From: Cymodocea nodosa
Taxonomy: Eukaryota; Streptophyta; Magnoliopsida; Alismatales; Cymodoceaceae
Length of the DNA: 64,000 nt
Assembly (NCBI GenBank): GCA_036874045.1
Contig: CM072338.1
Coordinates: 23,598,501-23,662,500 of the forward strand
Reading direction: 5' to 3'
In this document: positions 39,201-48,508 of the stretch, piece after piece
How the letters are laid out: each line of letters opens with the position of its first letter
How positions within the stretch are numbered: position 1 is the first letter of the stretch
The notes under the pieces: generated by a model
The model's input: the letters and a program-made list of their open reading frames with translations, nothing else
The model's database searches: none
Told to the model about the DNA's origin: nothing
Program-made: the position numbers and the translations under genes

Positions 39201-39288
39201 AATCAAGATGTGGAAAGAAGACCCGATGGCTACACCAGAAACCCATCCAATTCATTTCAAGCCACCGAAGGATATAAAGAGATATTGA
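27256..39288 (+). CDS. PRL1: PRL1-type WD40 protein (spliceosome-associated regulator)
   Basis: Seventeen coding exons join in frame to 493 aa: 27256-27413, 27567-27591, 27731-27842, 28221-28302, 28452-28520, 30972-31056, 33023-33115, 34851-34914, 35003-35088, 35172-35273, 35350-35433, 36876-36936, 37014-37080, 37243-37320, 38639-38703, 38943-39020 and 39116-39288. The N-terminus has the family signature [18 protein letters not shown] (about residues 18-35), then a variable linker and [16 protein letters not shown]. Seven WD40 repeats follow, with [43 protein letters not shown] and [14 protein letters not shown]1 and its paralogue PRL2 belong to the Prp19/MAC complex in the nucleus and affect splicing, immunity and sugar responses. 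The start at 27256 fits known family starts. The donor of exon 4 is the GTATGT at 28303. Several introns carry repeats. It may be either PRL paralogue. Confidence 0.95.
29596..30455. mobile_element. Non-autonomous TIR element with minisatellite core in PRL1 intron 5
   Basis: The left end, GTGTGTTTGATAGT, matches the right end in reverse complement, ATACATTTGATAGT. Just inside, both flanks carry related blocks (GAGAGTT-GAG...; GCTCCC/GGGAGC and a second TTGATAGTC-like motif). There is no coding capacity. The middle is the AT-rich tandem array listed separately. The ends resemble Harbinger- or hAT-like termini. CTATAG occurs just left of the element and again about 25 bp right of it, so the exact right boundary is uncertain. 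Confidence 0.5.
29899..30220. repeat. AT-rich minisatellite of about four 60-80 bp units
   Basis: Each unit contains AATAAATATCAA(C/T)GTTA, then a near-palindrome of the form GATAATTATAATATAAATAATTATC, then AACATTTAC. At least four units vary by small insertions between the blocks. The palindrome in every unit could form a hairpin in single-stranded DNA or RNA. Confidence 0.8.
31400..32550 (-). mobile_element. LINE ORF1-like fragment in PRL1 intron 6
   Basis: On the minus strand near 32150-32080 there is a zinc knuckle [14 protein letters not shown] (C-x2-C-x4-H-x4-C) of the type found near the end of plant LINE ORF1 proteins, followed by an open stretch down to about 31720. Upstream sequence is interrupted, and no reverse transcriptase is found next to it. 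A short internal duplication around TTGTCATCATGTTT lies near 32310-32345. I read it as a truncated antisense LINE insertion. A gag-type origin of the knuckle cannot be excluded. Confidence 0.5.
33374..33404. repeat. (TG)n microsatellite in PRL1 intron 7
   Basis: A run of about eight TG units followed by TACATG. Simple repeat. Confidence 0.8.
35560..36260. repeat. Dispersed repeat, copy A, in PRL1 intron 11
   Basis: It shares ordered blocks with 46050-46385. These are AATGCAATTATGCCTT, then ATTGAAAT(T/A)TAT, AAGATAAACA, AATGCAAA(A/T)TCTGA, and a final GAGGAG...GAGCTT. It is AT-rich and not coding. The long minus-strand open frame in it is low complexity (Phe/Tyr/Leu from poly-A/T) and is not a gene. 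Family unknown, possibly a non-autonomous DNA transposon. Confidence 0.4.
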
Positions 39289-40955
39289 AGGAGTTAAGAA
39301 AAAACAGTTCAGGTTTGCAACATTTTATAATACATTTTAGTGGAGTTACAATAACGTTTTTTGAAATCAAAATGAAAGTTCACTAATTTTGATTTGAAGT
39401 GCTTCAACCAATGATGATATTTCATGACTTAGCAAACTAGTCAATAAATGATGGTATAATAGATCATCCCCAACATTATTTTCATGTTTGTAAATGATTT
39501 AAACCGATTCCTTGATAAATTTTGAAGATATATGTATATTAATGTATTGTAATAAGTAATACTTTTTATAAGAAATTATGATAAACATTACTTCATATTT
39601 TCATAAATGGCCATAAGAGATTTGAATTTCCAAGTTTTTGTAAGGTTTTTTAGGTGTGTGCATGTATACACATGTTGCCTTTGCACTTCGGTTGTGACCC
39701 ATGGGGTTGGGCTCCCCACTCATGCACTGCAATCGATCTGCATGTTCGCACATGCATGTAGCATACGTTGTTTCCAACGTGGCTTGGTTGCATTTTATTA
39801 AAATGTGATAAGCCATTTCTAAACACCAACACTATATATGAAAATATTGTTAATAGCAGAAGAAAAATATGAAATGGTGTTTGTAAAAAAAAGTAAATCA
39901 TGTTAGTAATGTCTGGGAAAAAATTTAAAAATTGAGGGAAAAAAAATCGTCAAGAAATCTCCCAAAAAATGATTTTTCAGTGATTTTGATTTATTTCTTA
40001 TTTTTTAGACTCACACACACACAGAGACAGTCGGATTTAGATTTTTATAAAAAAAAATTTAGTTTTGTGTGTTCAGTTTCAGTTTAATCGAGTTCCACCA
40101 GTCGGTTTGATTCAATTTCAATTGTCTAATTAGACACTTTTGGCTGACCCATTCATATCATTTTATTCTAGAACATGATATGAATTTGTTTATTAATAAC
40201 AATAGGAGGCCCAGGCTTTGAATGAGCACATTTTCATTCTTTGTTTGAAAATATTCAATGACTTATTTTATGGTTAAATTGTAGTCCCGATGATTTTTAA
40301 AAACTCTCATTCATTCATCTTTTTGTCTTACAGACCATTGAATGCACCACCAAGTGACGTTGCTTGGTGTTACAACAGGATCCGTTTCTTGTTCCTCAAT
40401 GAAATGTTGCTGGGTTGTCTTTGCAGTTAACAAAGGTGCATTGAGATTCGAAAAAAAAAAAAAAAAAGTGTATTGAGATTCACCTTTCTAAGGCAGGAGA
40501 TTATGTATTGTTGTTGTATCCCTTGTACCCCTACAGAATTTTCGGGATGGTATTAGATATGCATGAAGACTCTTGCATTACAAATCTTTTAAATTATCAA
40601 GGGAAAAAATGTGTTTCTTTATGTTTAATAGTGATGTTTCTGACGTGTGACTGAATATTTGTGTTTATGTGAATGATGAAAATTATAATTTCACTATAAG
40701 TCCTTTTAAAATATTTTTTAACTGTAGTTAAATTATATAAATATAAATATTTTCTCATAAGTAGTTGTCGATTTTTGGTTAAATCTCTGCGTTAACTAAT
40801 GATCTTGTATGGCATGGATGTATTCAATCACCAATCATATGCTACACCAGTGATTGATGAGGTATGGGACATTGTTGGGTAGAGGTGATGTAATATATAC
40901 TGTCGCATATCTTGCACCAGCTACGCTGATGATATCGCAATGCCGGTATCAATTC
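39289..40955. other. Convergent intergenic region between PRL1 and the hydrolase
   Basis: The two genes face each other, so this holds both 3' ends. A GT donor (CAG|gtttgc) near 39312 and a pyrimidine-rich acceptor near 40333 suggest that the PRL1 3' UTR may be spliced, but this is only inferred. MITE copy 2 and poly-A tracts (about 40450-40467) lie inside. No other gene is seen. Confidence 0.45.
39790..40010. mobile_element. Foldback MITE, copy 2
   Basis: It shares ordered blocks with copy 1: AAACACCAACACTA, AGAAAAATATGAA, AATCA(C/T)GTTA(T/G)TAATGTCT, then AT-rich inverted sequence ending TTTTTTAGAC. The right arm is more decayed than in copy 1. Non-coding. Confidence 0.55.
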
Positions 40956-42647
40956 CTACATGGTGGAGCGGCCCTTCCGCCCGCCGAGGCTCATCTCTAT
41001 CGGGAGGACGCGGGCGGACGACAGAACAGCGGGGGAGTCGTCGACCTTGGCGTTCCCTCGAGGGAGGGTAGCGTCAGCTTGCCTGTTGAGCCAGGCAACA
41101 ATGTCGGTGAACACGGTCTCTACGTTCTCGTCGGGCTCGCCGGACGTCAACCCGTGCCACATACCCGCGTACATCTTCATGGTCTTGTCCGAGCTCCCCG
41201 CTTTCTCGTAGAGTGCTCTGCTCACCTCCGGATCTGTCACCGTGTCCGCCTCGCCGTGGAGGACAAGGAATGGCATCGTCACCTGCAGCATACCATTCGG
41301 TACGCTCCATTACACTGACCTCAACGATTTACCACCATTTCAGGGACAAACCTGGGACAAGCTTTCCTCGAGGTGGATGCTGGTGCGGAGCATCTCGAGG
41401 GCGGTCTTGAGGCGGGGCTTGTCCTGGTAGATGAGCTTGTTTCCGCGGATCTCCTCGCGCTTGACCGGGTCCTTGAAGGCGGAATCGATGACGTCCTTGG
41501 TGGGGACGATCTTCCACTTGGGTATGATTTCCTCTACCTTGGTCAGGAGGTTCACAACCATCGGATGCGGCTTCACCTTCTCCGATATCTGCTCTTCCGC
41601 CGTCCAGCACCAGTCAGCCATATGTCGACAACCACCTCACATGGAAAATTTTCCAACAATATGGGCGTACTTAATTACGACGCATGTTCTTGATCATTAC
41701 CTTGCACATGGGGGCGACGAGCACGGCGCCGTCCCAGAAGGACGGGTTCCGCTTGTGGAGGAGGAGGGCCACCGCTCCGCCCATCGACTCCCCGTAGAGG
41801 AACCGACCCTTGCCTCTGTACTCCTCCTTCCCTAACAAATTGCACCACCTGCATCAAGTGATGCGACTCTACCTGCGTCTGTCGATCGATTTATGTCTCA
41901 CTTACCACAAACGCGACTGAAGAAGTGATCGCAGTCGACGACGAGGTCATCGAACCTCTTGATGTAGCACCTTGTCCCGCTGGACTTGCCGTGCCCCTCG
42001 TAATCCAGGCCGTAGACGCCGTATCCTGCGGCCGCCAGTCTCATTCCCACCTCTGTTATTTCATGATTTGTGAGACTCAGAATTTCTTTCTTTCTTTCTT
42101 TTTACAATGTTAAGTGTCGTTACTTTTCAACTGTTGTGATTTATTGAGATTGAGATCATTCACATGTCAATATTACGATCTCTATGGCATGAAGCTTGAC
42201 ATACACAAGCGCCTGTAAATTTCGAAGATGATGAGTTTACCTTTCATGAAGCCGCTGCACTCCATTCCATACCCTGGGAGATCCAAGCAAATCATATCAA
42301 CACGTTTGGGTAAAATCAGGCTTTTAGACCCAAGCAAAAAAGTCGACTTATACGTAGAGAAACGTGTATGTGAACAAAAGATAGAAGAGGAGAAATTGAC
42401 GATGACCGACCGTGGCATAGGAAGACCAGGGCTTTGGGAAGAGTAGAAGAGGACGACGGAGGAGGAGATGGCAGCCAACTACATGAGAAGAGACGGATTC
42501 CTCTGGAGTTGCGAATGAACTCCTGCCACCACAGAGTTGCCGATGAGGAGGATGACGACCCACGAAAAGATCTTTAGCAGGGGATATGGGAAATGGTAGA
42601 AGCGCAGAGAAAGGTCAGCGACTCACCTCTTGGTACTCCACCTCCAT
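40956..42647 (-). CDS. Alpha/beta hydrolase, monoacylglycerol lipase / caffeoylshikimate esterase type
   Basis: Seven exons on the minus strand join in frame to 335 aa: 42647-42627, 42522-42411, 42273-42241, 42052-41906, 41831-41701, 41588-41352 and 41282-40956. The fold signature is complete. The oxyanion segment is ALVFLCHGYGMECSG. YGLDYEGHGKSSG follows. The nucleophile elbow GESMGGA puts the serine near residue 120. The acid segment HGEADTVTDP has Asp near 240, and MWHGL has His near 270. Plant members hydrolyse monoacylglycerols, lysophospholipids or caffeoyl shikimate (lignin pathway). Sequence alone does not decide among them. Exon 5 starts at the acceptor before 41831 because an upstream cag would bring in a stop. 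The C-terminal tail is Ser/Arg-rich and ends GRSTM. The gene is GC-rich and compact compared with its neighbours. The nearest Arabidopsis relative I recall is At2g47630. Confidence 0.9.
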
Positions 42648-43773
42648 GATCAGTCTATGTTAAATCACCTCTCTTTCTATCTATTTCTTCCTCCCCTGTT
42701 CCCGTTCTTTCTGATCACCAATGAAATAATAATACGAATTGAGATAATTCTTTCACTATATTCCAAAAAAAGATGATTCTTCCATTATATCTCGATGAGG
42801 TTCGATTTAATTTAATCTTCGAAATATAGCATCCATCCAAATCTTGTGTTATGTGTATTTTTAAAGATTTAAATTAAAAGATCAGATCAGATCACAAGTG
42901 TAACATCCTGATCCGAAGAAAATGAGCACCGAAATTAAGAAAGGGGAAGGCTTCTAAAAAAATTCTTGCGTATCTAAAAGTTCCTAATCCAAAGTCAACT
43001 CTCACCAAAAATTCTATCAAGAGATCCGGTAAACTTGCCAAGAAGCTAAGACGGCTTTGTTATTGTATCACTATTTTTTCGATTAAAAGAATAACATTCC
43101 TAAGAAACCAACAGAGTAATTTAATTCATCCCCTACTACAAATAACTCAAGTGATTGATACTCGTAAATTTCTCTCAATCTTAAATTTTAAGAAATGTAA
43201 AATACTATTATTAAAAAACATTACGTCAAGAACGGTAGTAGTCTAGACCATTGTGGTTGGGATAACGTGTCAAACTCCTCAAGGTGGAACAGCGGTGACG
43301 ACTCCAAAAATTGTAGTTTGCGCGTTGCAGTATCATGTACCAGAGATGTGGTGAAGGTCGGACCCGACCGCCTTTGGGAAGCAAAAGGCAGAGACAAGGA
43401 ACGTTCACCGCCATCAGGGACTTCGCTTCCGAAAACAAGAGAGCATTTGGTGCCATCTTCGTAAGAGAACTTTGAAAGTCAACGTATTCCTTCAATCGCA
43501 TATTATCACAAGAACACATCGACGCCAAGAAGATGAATAAATTTTCGAAGGGAATCTCGGTGTTGTTCCAATAACAAAGCAAAATTCCGCTTGTGAATGA
43601 AAGTACGTAGAAGAGACAAACATGTGTAAACTTCCTTAAACTAGAACAAAGATTGCCTAATACAAAAAAAAAAAAAAAACTCAGTAGATCCCAACCGTGT
43701 CAAGCAAGCTTACAAAGATAAGGTGACTTTCTAGATCAAATATCCTAAGAGAATCTCCCCCTCTCTCTTTCTT
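42648..43773. other. Intergenic region between hydrolase promoter and eIF3e pseudogene
   Basis: The hydrolase 5' region should lie just above 42647, with a CT-rich leader. No TATA box is obvious. A poly-A run lies near 43663-43679. No gene is seen. Confidence 0.4.
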
Positions 43774-46700
43774 CTACCGTGCAACTTGTGAAGGTAGCGC
43801 GGACTCTACAACACTCTTAGCCAAGACAGAAGTGCGCAACGAAAGACTCTTAGCGTTTTCGATAATCTGTTCGTACCTGAAGATATTGTATAGGAAATAA
43901 GTTAGAAGGCTTCTATTGCTCGGCCCCAAAAAGGACATGCACATGGATTTTCACTAATCCATGGAGCGAACAATATTAGTTAAAATAATATTCCACTATA
44001 TTAGCTTATTATTCTTCTTTAGCAGAGATACAAGCAAACTTACACATCGGGATGGTTTGTCTCCATGATTAGAGTTCCATTAACAGAATCTATCTTCGCA
44101 TCAAGCTTTGAGCTTCGAACAAGATTCATGATCCACCTTTCGGCTTCAGGAAAACACATGCTCGACTTCTCAGCAAGCATTCTGTCAAATAGAAATACTA
44201 TTAAAAGAAGGGACGACAGGGAAAACATGTACTAGCCTTGAAGTGAAGATAATAGGATATATTGCAGACACTAAACTACAGGCATCAGTAGAAATGTGGG
44301 CAAAAAAGGTAACTCTTGAAACCAGTCTATGGCAATGCAAAAAAGAAAGTATCCCAGCCAGGCAGGTCAATAGAATCCATATACTAGCCTAAAGAGCAAA
44401 ATAAATTCTGTATACATTGGAAGACCTTTGTTCGAGACCATAAATTGGAAGACACTAAATATAAAATGATTCATCTCAGCTTATTACACAGAACAAAAAT
44501 CAGACTACGTTCAAAACAAAATTTACATTTCCAGACAAGAATGAACCTAGCAAGTAACTTGCTGCAACCAAATCCTAGAAAATGAGGGTACACACTAAAA
44601 ACATAATTCATGAACTAAAACCTAGTAGATTCCACATGAATTTTCCATTACCAAACATGAAAGCCGAAAGACTACTGGTAGTTTACCACATTTTTCTTGC
44701 AAGAGTAACAAATATCTAAAACAATGGTACTGCTAAAGGAAGCCAAAGTTTGCAAGAAAAGCAAAATAGAAAATGCAACAAAATAAAGAAGAAATTTGTA
44801 CCATCTCACACTCCAGAAGCTTTTTTTGAGCACCCTCAAAATCATGGTTAACATATAAGCACTCCAAGAATTCTGTAATAGGAACCTTGTAAGAATATTG
44901 CTCTTGCTGAATTACTTTGACAATCTCTTTAATCATGCTCCTTCTCTTATTCACAACAATTGCAAAAGCTACATAGCAAAGAAGGTGGGGTGCATTTGTT
45001 TGAATTGCATTTAGATATCTACAAAAAACTCAATAGGTTTACATAAGAATATCATTAGGAAAATTAAAATAACAAGCAAAAAGTTCAACTCACAGGCATA
45101 GAAAAGAATGTTATTAATAAAACTAAAGCAACTAGCAAAAATTATTTAAAAGAATGTGATCAAAATTATCAGTCTCATAAAGCATGCAGCTTAATACTAA
45201 ACATTGAATAACAAATGTACTTGACCAGGTGTTCTTTAAGTGTTGATAAGTTGTTTAAGAATTTAAGGCATAAGCAAAACACTAGCAAATAAAATAGAGA
45301 ACCATATTTCCCACAGAAAGATATATAATGGAGTATTCAGTTAAACTATAATCGTTTTTCCAACTTTTCACCCAACAGAGCTTTTTTGAAAAATTTCTCC
45401 ACGTTAAATTTTTAGAATATTTGAAACATTGCAGTATTTTTCTATTTTTTTCCTTTTTTAAGGAATATAAAAATGTTTCTTATTTATAAAAAAAGATATA
45501 TTTTCTATCTTTTTTCACTTGAAGATAACACCAGTTTCTCTTTTTCATAAATGTAAGAGAGGCTGTGCAATTTTACCATGTTAGAGCAATGCGATAGAGG
45601 AACACACATGAATAGTAACATGGAGAGGCTTAACTGAATGTTTCCGTGTATAGAAGAATTTTCTGCAAAGACCCTTGTGTTTTTTGGTAAATACACAAAT
45701 TCCATTATCTGACCTTATGGCCTACAAACTAAAGCATGGCTATATCTTTTTCCAATTTTCCATCTCAAATCTTGCAAGCATACATGTTAAGGCACCAAGG
45801 CATTGTCTAGGTGCTAACTAAAAATTAAAAGTCATATATTTTACAGTATCGATACAAAAAGTGGAAACCCCAATGTGCAAGGCTTCCATCGAAGTAGGAT
45901 AGAGAGAGTTTAATTGTACATAACCTAACTTCCAGAAATAGGTAGGCTGTTTCCCAAGATTTGAACCTGGACCTCCAAACCACAATGGAACAAACATATT
46001 GTTACATCAAGGCTCTTCATTTTGCAGGGATAATACTGCTTATGTTAAATATTACTAAATGCAATTATGCCTTCAAAAATTCGTTCTTTATTAATAAAAA
46101 ATAAATAGCATTGAAATATATGCCAAACTAATATCAAGATAAACACAGATTAACATCCTAGCATCAAAAATAAAGTTATAAGTAAACGCACAGTAACATG
46201 ATAGCTAGTAAATAAGTTTCAATAATAAGATTTAAGCTTTTAGCATATCAACTAAACAAAAAATACAATAATGGCATAAATTTAAGCCTTAATAAACAAA
46301 ATAATGCAAATTCTGAAATTAAATGTGTGAGATCATATAAAGAGAAAGGAAAATTGAATATTGGTAAGAGGAGGAGCTTACATATTTATAGATGGACACG
46401 AGGGTGATTTCAAAAAACAAACACCATGGAAAATAACAAAAGTTTAAAGAAAGGGGCTTTAAGTCAAACCTGTCCTAAAAGAAAAGGTCGATGATGCCAT
46501 TTCTACCATTTTCAGTATTGAAGAAGGTAAAGAGACTCCAGTGCATTAACCAAATCCTATTCTGCAACTGATTTAAAGGAGTAGAAAAGTTCTGCAAGAA
46601 AGATTAGATAAAACTGAGCATGTAAGAAAGGTTAAGTTAGAAAATTGTAATTCTGCAAAACGCTTAAGTTAGTCAATTATGTCTTTCAGCCGGTTAAGCT

Positions 46701-47516
46701 CTTACAAGAGCGAAATCCCAATTCTGCATTAAAATTTCAGCTGCAAGTTTTCCCCACAATGCACTTAGGCTTCTGTCGCTGTTGGTGCAAAGAGCCTGGT
46801 ACTGATATAAATAGTCAGCGGCACCAGAGTAATTGCCACACTCGAACTGGAATTTAGCGTACTGATACAAAGCCTCTATCTGCTCAGCACCAATCCGTCT
46901 GGAATAGAAACAAGGCTCAAAACCCGTACAAAAGAGATTAACCGATGCCATTCATCTACCACCCTAACAAAACCCATAGAAACCCCAATATAACAAGTCC
47001 AAAATCATTACGCATCGTAGGCAAAAAGCAAGCACTTTCATTAATCTTAATGATAAAACCTGATAGCGATCATTCAACATCTGCAAATTGTACTGCCTAT
47101 CGGCCTTCAATTCCTGAACCATACTGGCATTCTGTAAGAAAGAGAGAAGCGGCGCAGCAGATTCCTCGAGAGACCTCAGTCTAGCCACCACCTCCGCACG
47201 CTCGTCAAACATATCTACCAAATACAAAACCCATTCAATATTAAAAATAAAAAAACATGAATGAGAACAGATCATGAAGGAAAATGTCGTGAATTTGGGT
47301 TGGCAAACCTTAAGGAACGTCCTCAGTGTGGTATAGGCTCTTATGGATGTCCATGGCGTAGTCGACCATGTTGGTGACGCTGAGGAGCTCGATCTTCGCT
47401 TTGAGGATCTGTCCATCGTCGTAGAGCTGGCGCTCCTGGAGGAACTCCAGGAGGGGGAAGGCAAGGTGGCTATCGAGGCTGGGGGCAATCCTCGACGTGA
47501 GATCGTAGTCGGCCAT
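43774..47516 (-). pseudogene. Unprocessed pseudogene of eIF3 subunit e
   Basis: Exon remains, minus strand: 47516-47309, 47214-47060, about 46898-46660, 46591-46470, 45018-44802, 44181-44044 and 43876-43774. Intact eIF3e is a PCI-domain subunit of the translation initiation factor eIF3. The copy keeps strong homology ([59 protein letters not shown]), but several faults are visible. The codon after DVP, glutamine in relatives, is TAA (47312-47310). A second glutamine codon, before the 46470 donor, is TAG. One extra T after QNWDFAL (near 46705) shifts frame. The exon 2/3 junction does not keep phase. The exon expected between 44802 and 44181 (start of the PCI domain, DPFLGKRV in relatives) is not found. 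Introns are kept, so this is a duplicated gene copy and not a retrocopy. A functional eIF3e must exist elsewhere. Confidence 0.85.
46050..46385. repeat. Dispersed repeat, copy B, in the eIF3e pseudogene
   Basis: It has the same block order as 35560-36260 but is about half as long, suggesting an internal deletion. It sits in the intron between the fourth and fifth exon remnants. Non-coding. Confidence 0.4.
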
Positions 47517-48508
47517 GGTCGAGGCAATGTTCTCGGCGCTAGGGTTCAGGGTGAACTCGTCATATTTTGTTACTTAAAAAAAATAATTATTTGTTCTTAA
47601 AAAATGCAATTATTCAATTTTTTTCAGAAAAAGTGAAAATTCATAAATAATGATTTCTTTATATTCCATTTTCCAGTAAACATTCATAATTTTTAAAAAA
47701 CCTATATTCTTATAAAGAAATCAAATAATATGTCAAGTTAATTTATTAAAGTACTATTTTAATTTGTGATAATTCGTCCTAAAACTTTCATTAAAAAATT
47801 TGTAGTCTAATCAATAAGGATTAAAAATGCTGGTATTCTTTAATTTAATTAGATATTTTACCACGTACTTATAAATATCTCCTTGCAAAATCCGTACACC
47901 TTTTTTCCTTCTTATGTATTTTTTTAGAGATTAAACTTTTTAATCTGATCGGTTTTCTCTCTCTCACCCTTCCACTCCACTCCCTTATTCCTGATGTTCA
48001 AATCAATTACTTTAATAATAAATTACCATGAAATTTGTATAAATTTCACACTTAACCAAATTTTAAAAAACATCGAAAAGGAAAACAAATGGAGAAATTT
48101 GTTGCAAAATAATTAAACTGAAAATAAATAATAAAAACATGTTTGACGAATTTCATTGCGGTTTTTTTTGAAGTTGTGATTTCATAGCAATAGTCTTTAA
48201 TTTTATTTTCCCATTTTACTTTGCAAGAAAATATCTTTGCAGTTTTTTCATAATGATAACATTTTTGTCAGGATTCAAACCCATAACTTCCTCTTCCTCC
48301 GCCCAATAGTCAAAAAGTTTGAGAAAAAATCAAATAGATTACAGTCAACATGCATTTCTGTGTCAAGATAGACAGGAAACTCCAGATCTTTACAAGAACC
48401 ACGTGCCATAACAAAGAATAGTGAAACGTGTGTGCTTTTTTTAAAAAAAAAACTCAATAGCGAAACATGTTAAACAATGTTATATCTACTGAAATCCATC
48501 ATACAAAT
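47517..48508. other. AT-rich spacer between eIF3e pseudogene and PHR2 3' end
   Basis: This contains what was the eIF3e promoter (minus strand) and the PHR2 3' UTR. Apart from homopolymer runs I see nothing in it. Confidence 0.5.

Noticed and set aside
40854-41318. Plus-strand frame of 154 codons over the hydrolase last exon
   Set aside because: Antisense of a GC-rich exon; the minus strand has the catalytic motifs.
43774-47516. Stop codons in place of glutamine suggested a variant genetic code
   Set aside because: All other genes in the window use ordinary stops and read through no TAA or TAG; the eIF3e copy also has a frameshift and a missing exon, so it is a pseudogene.
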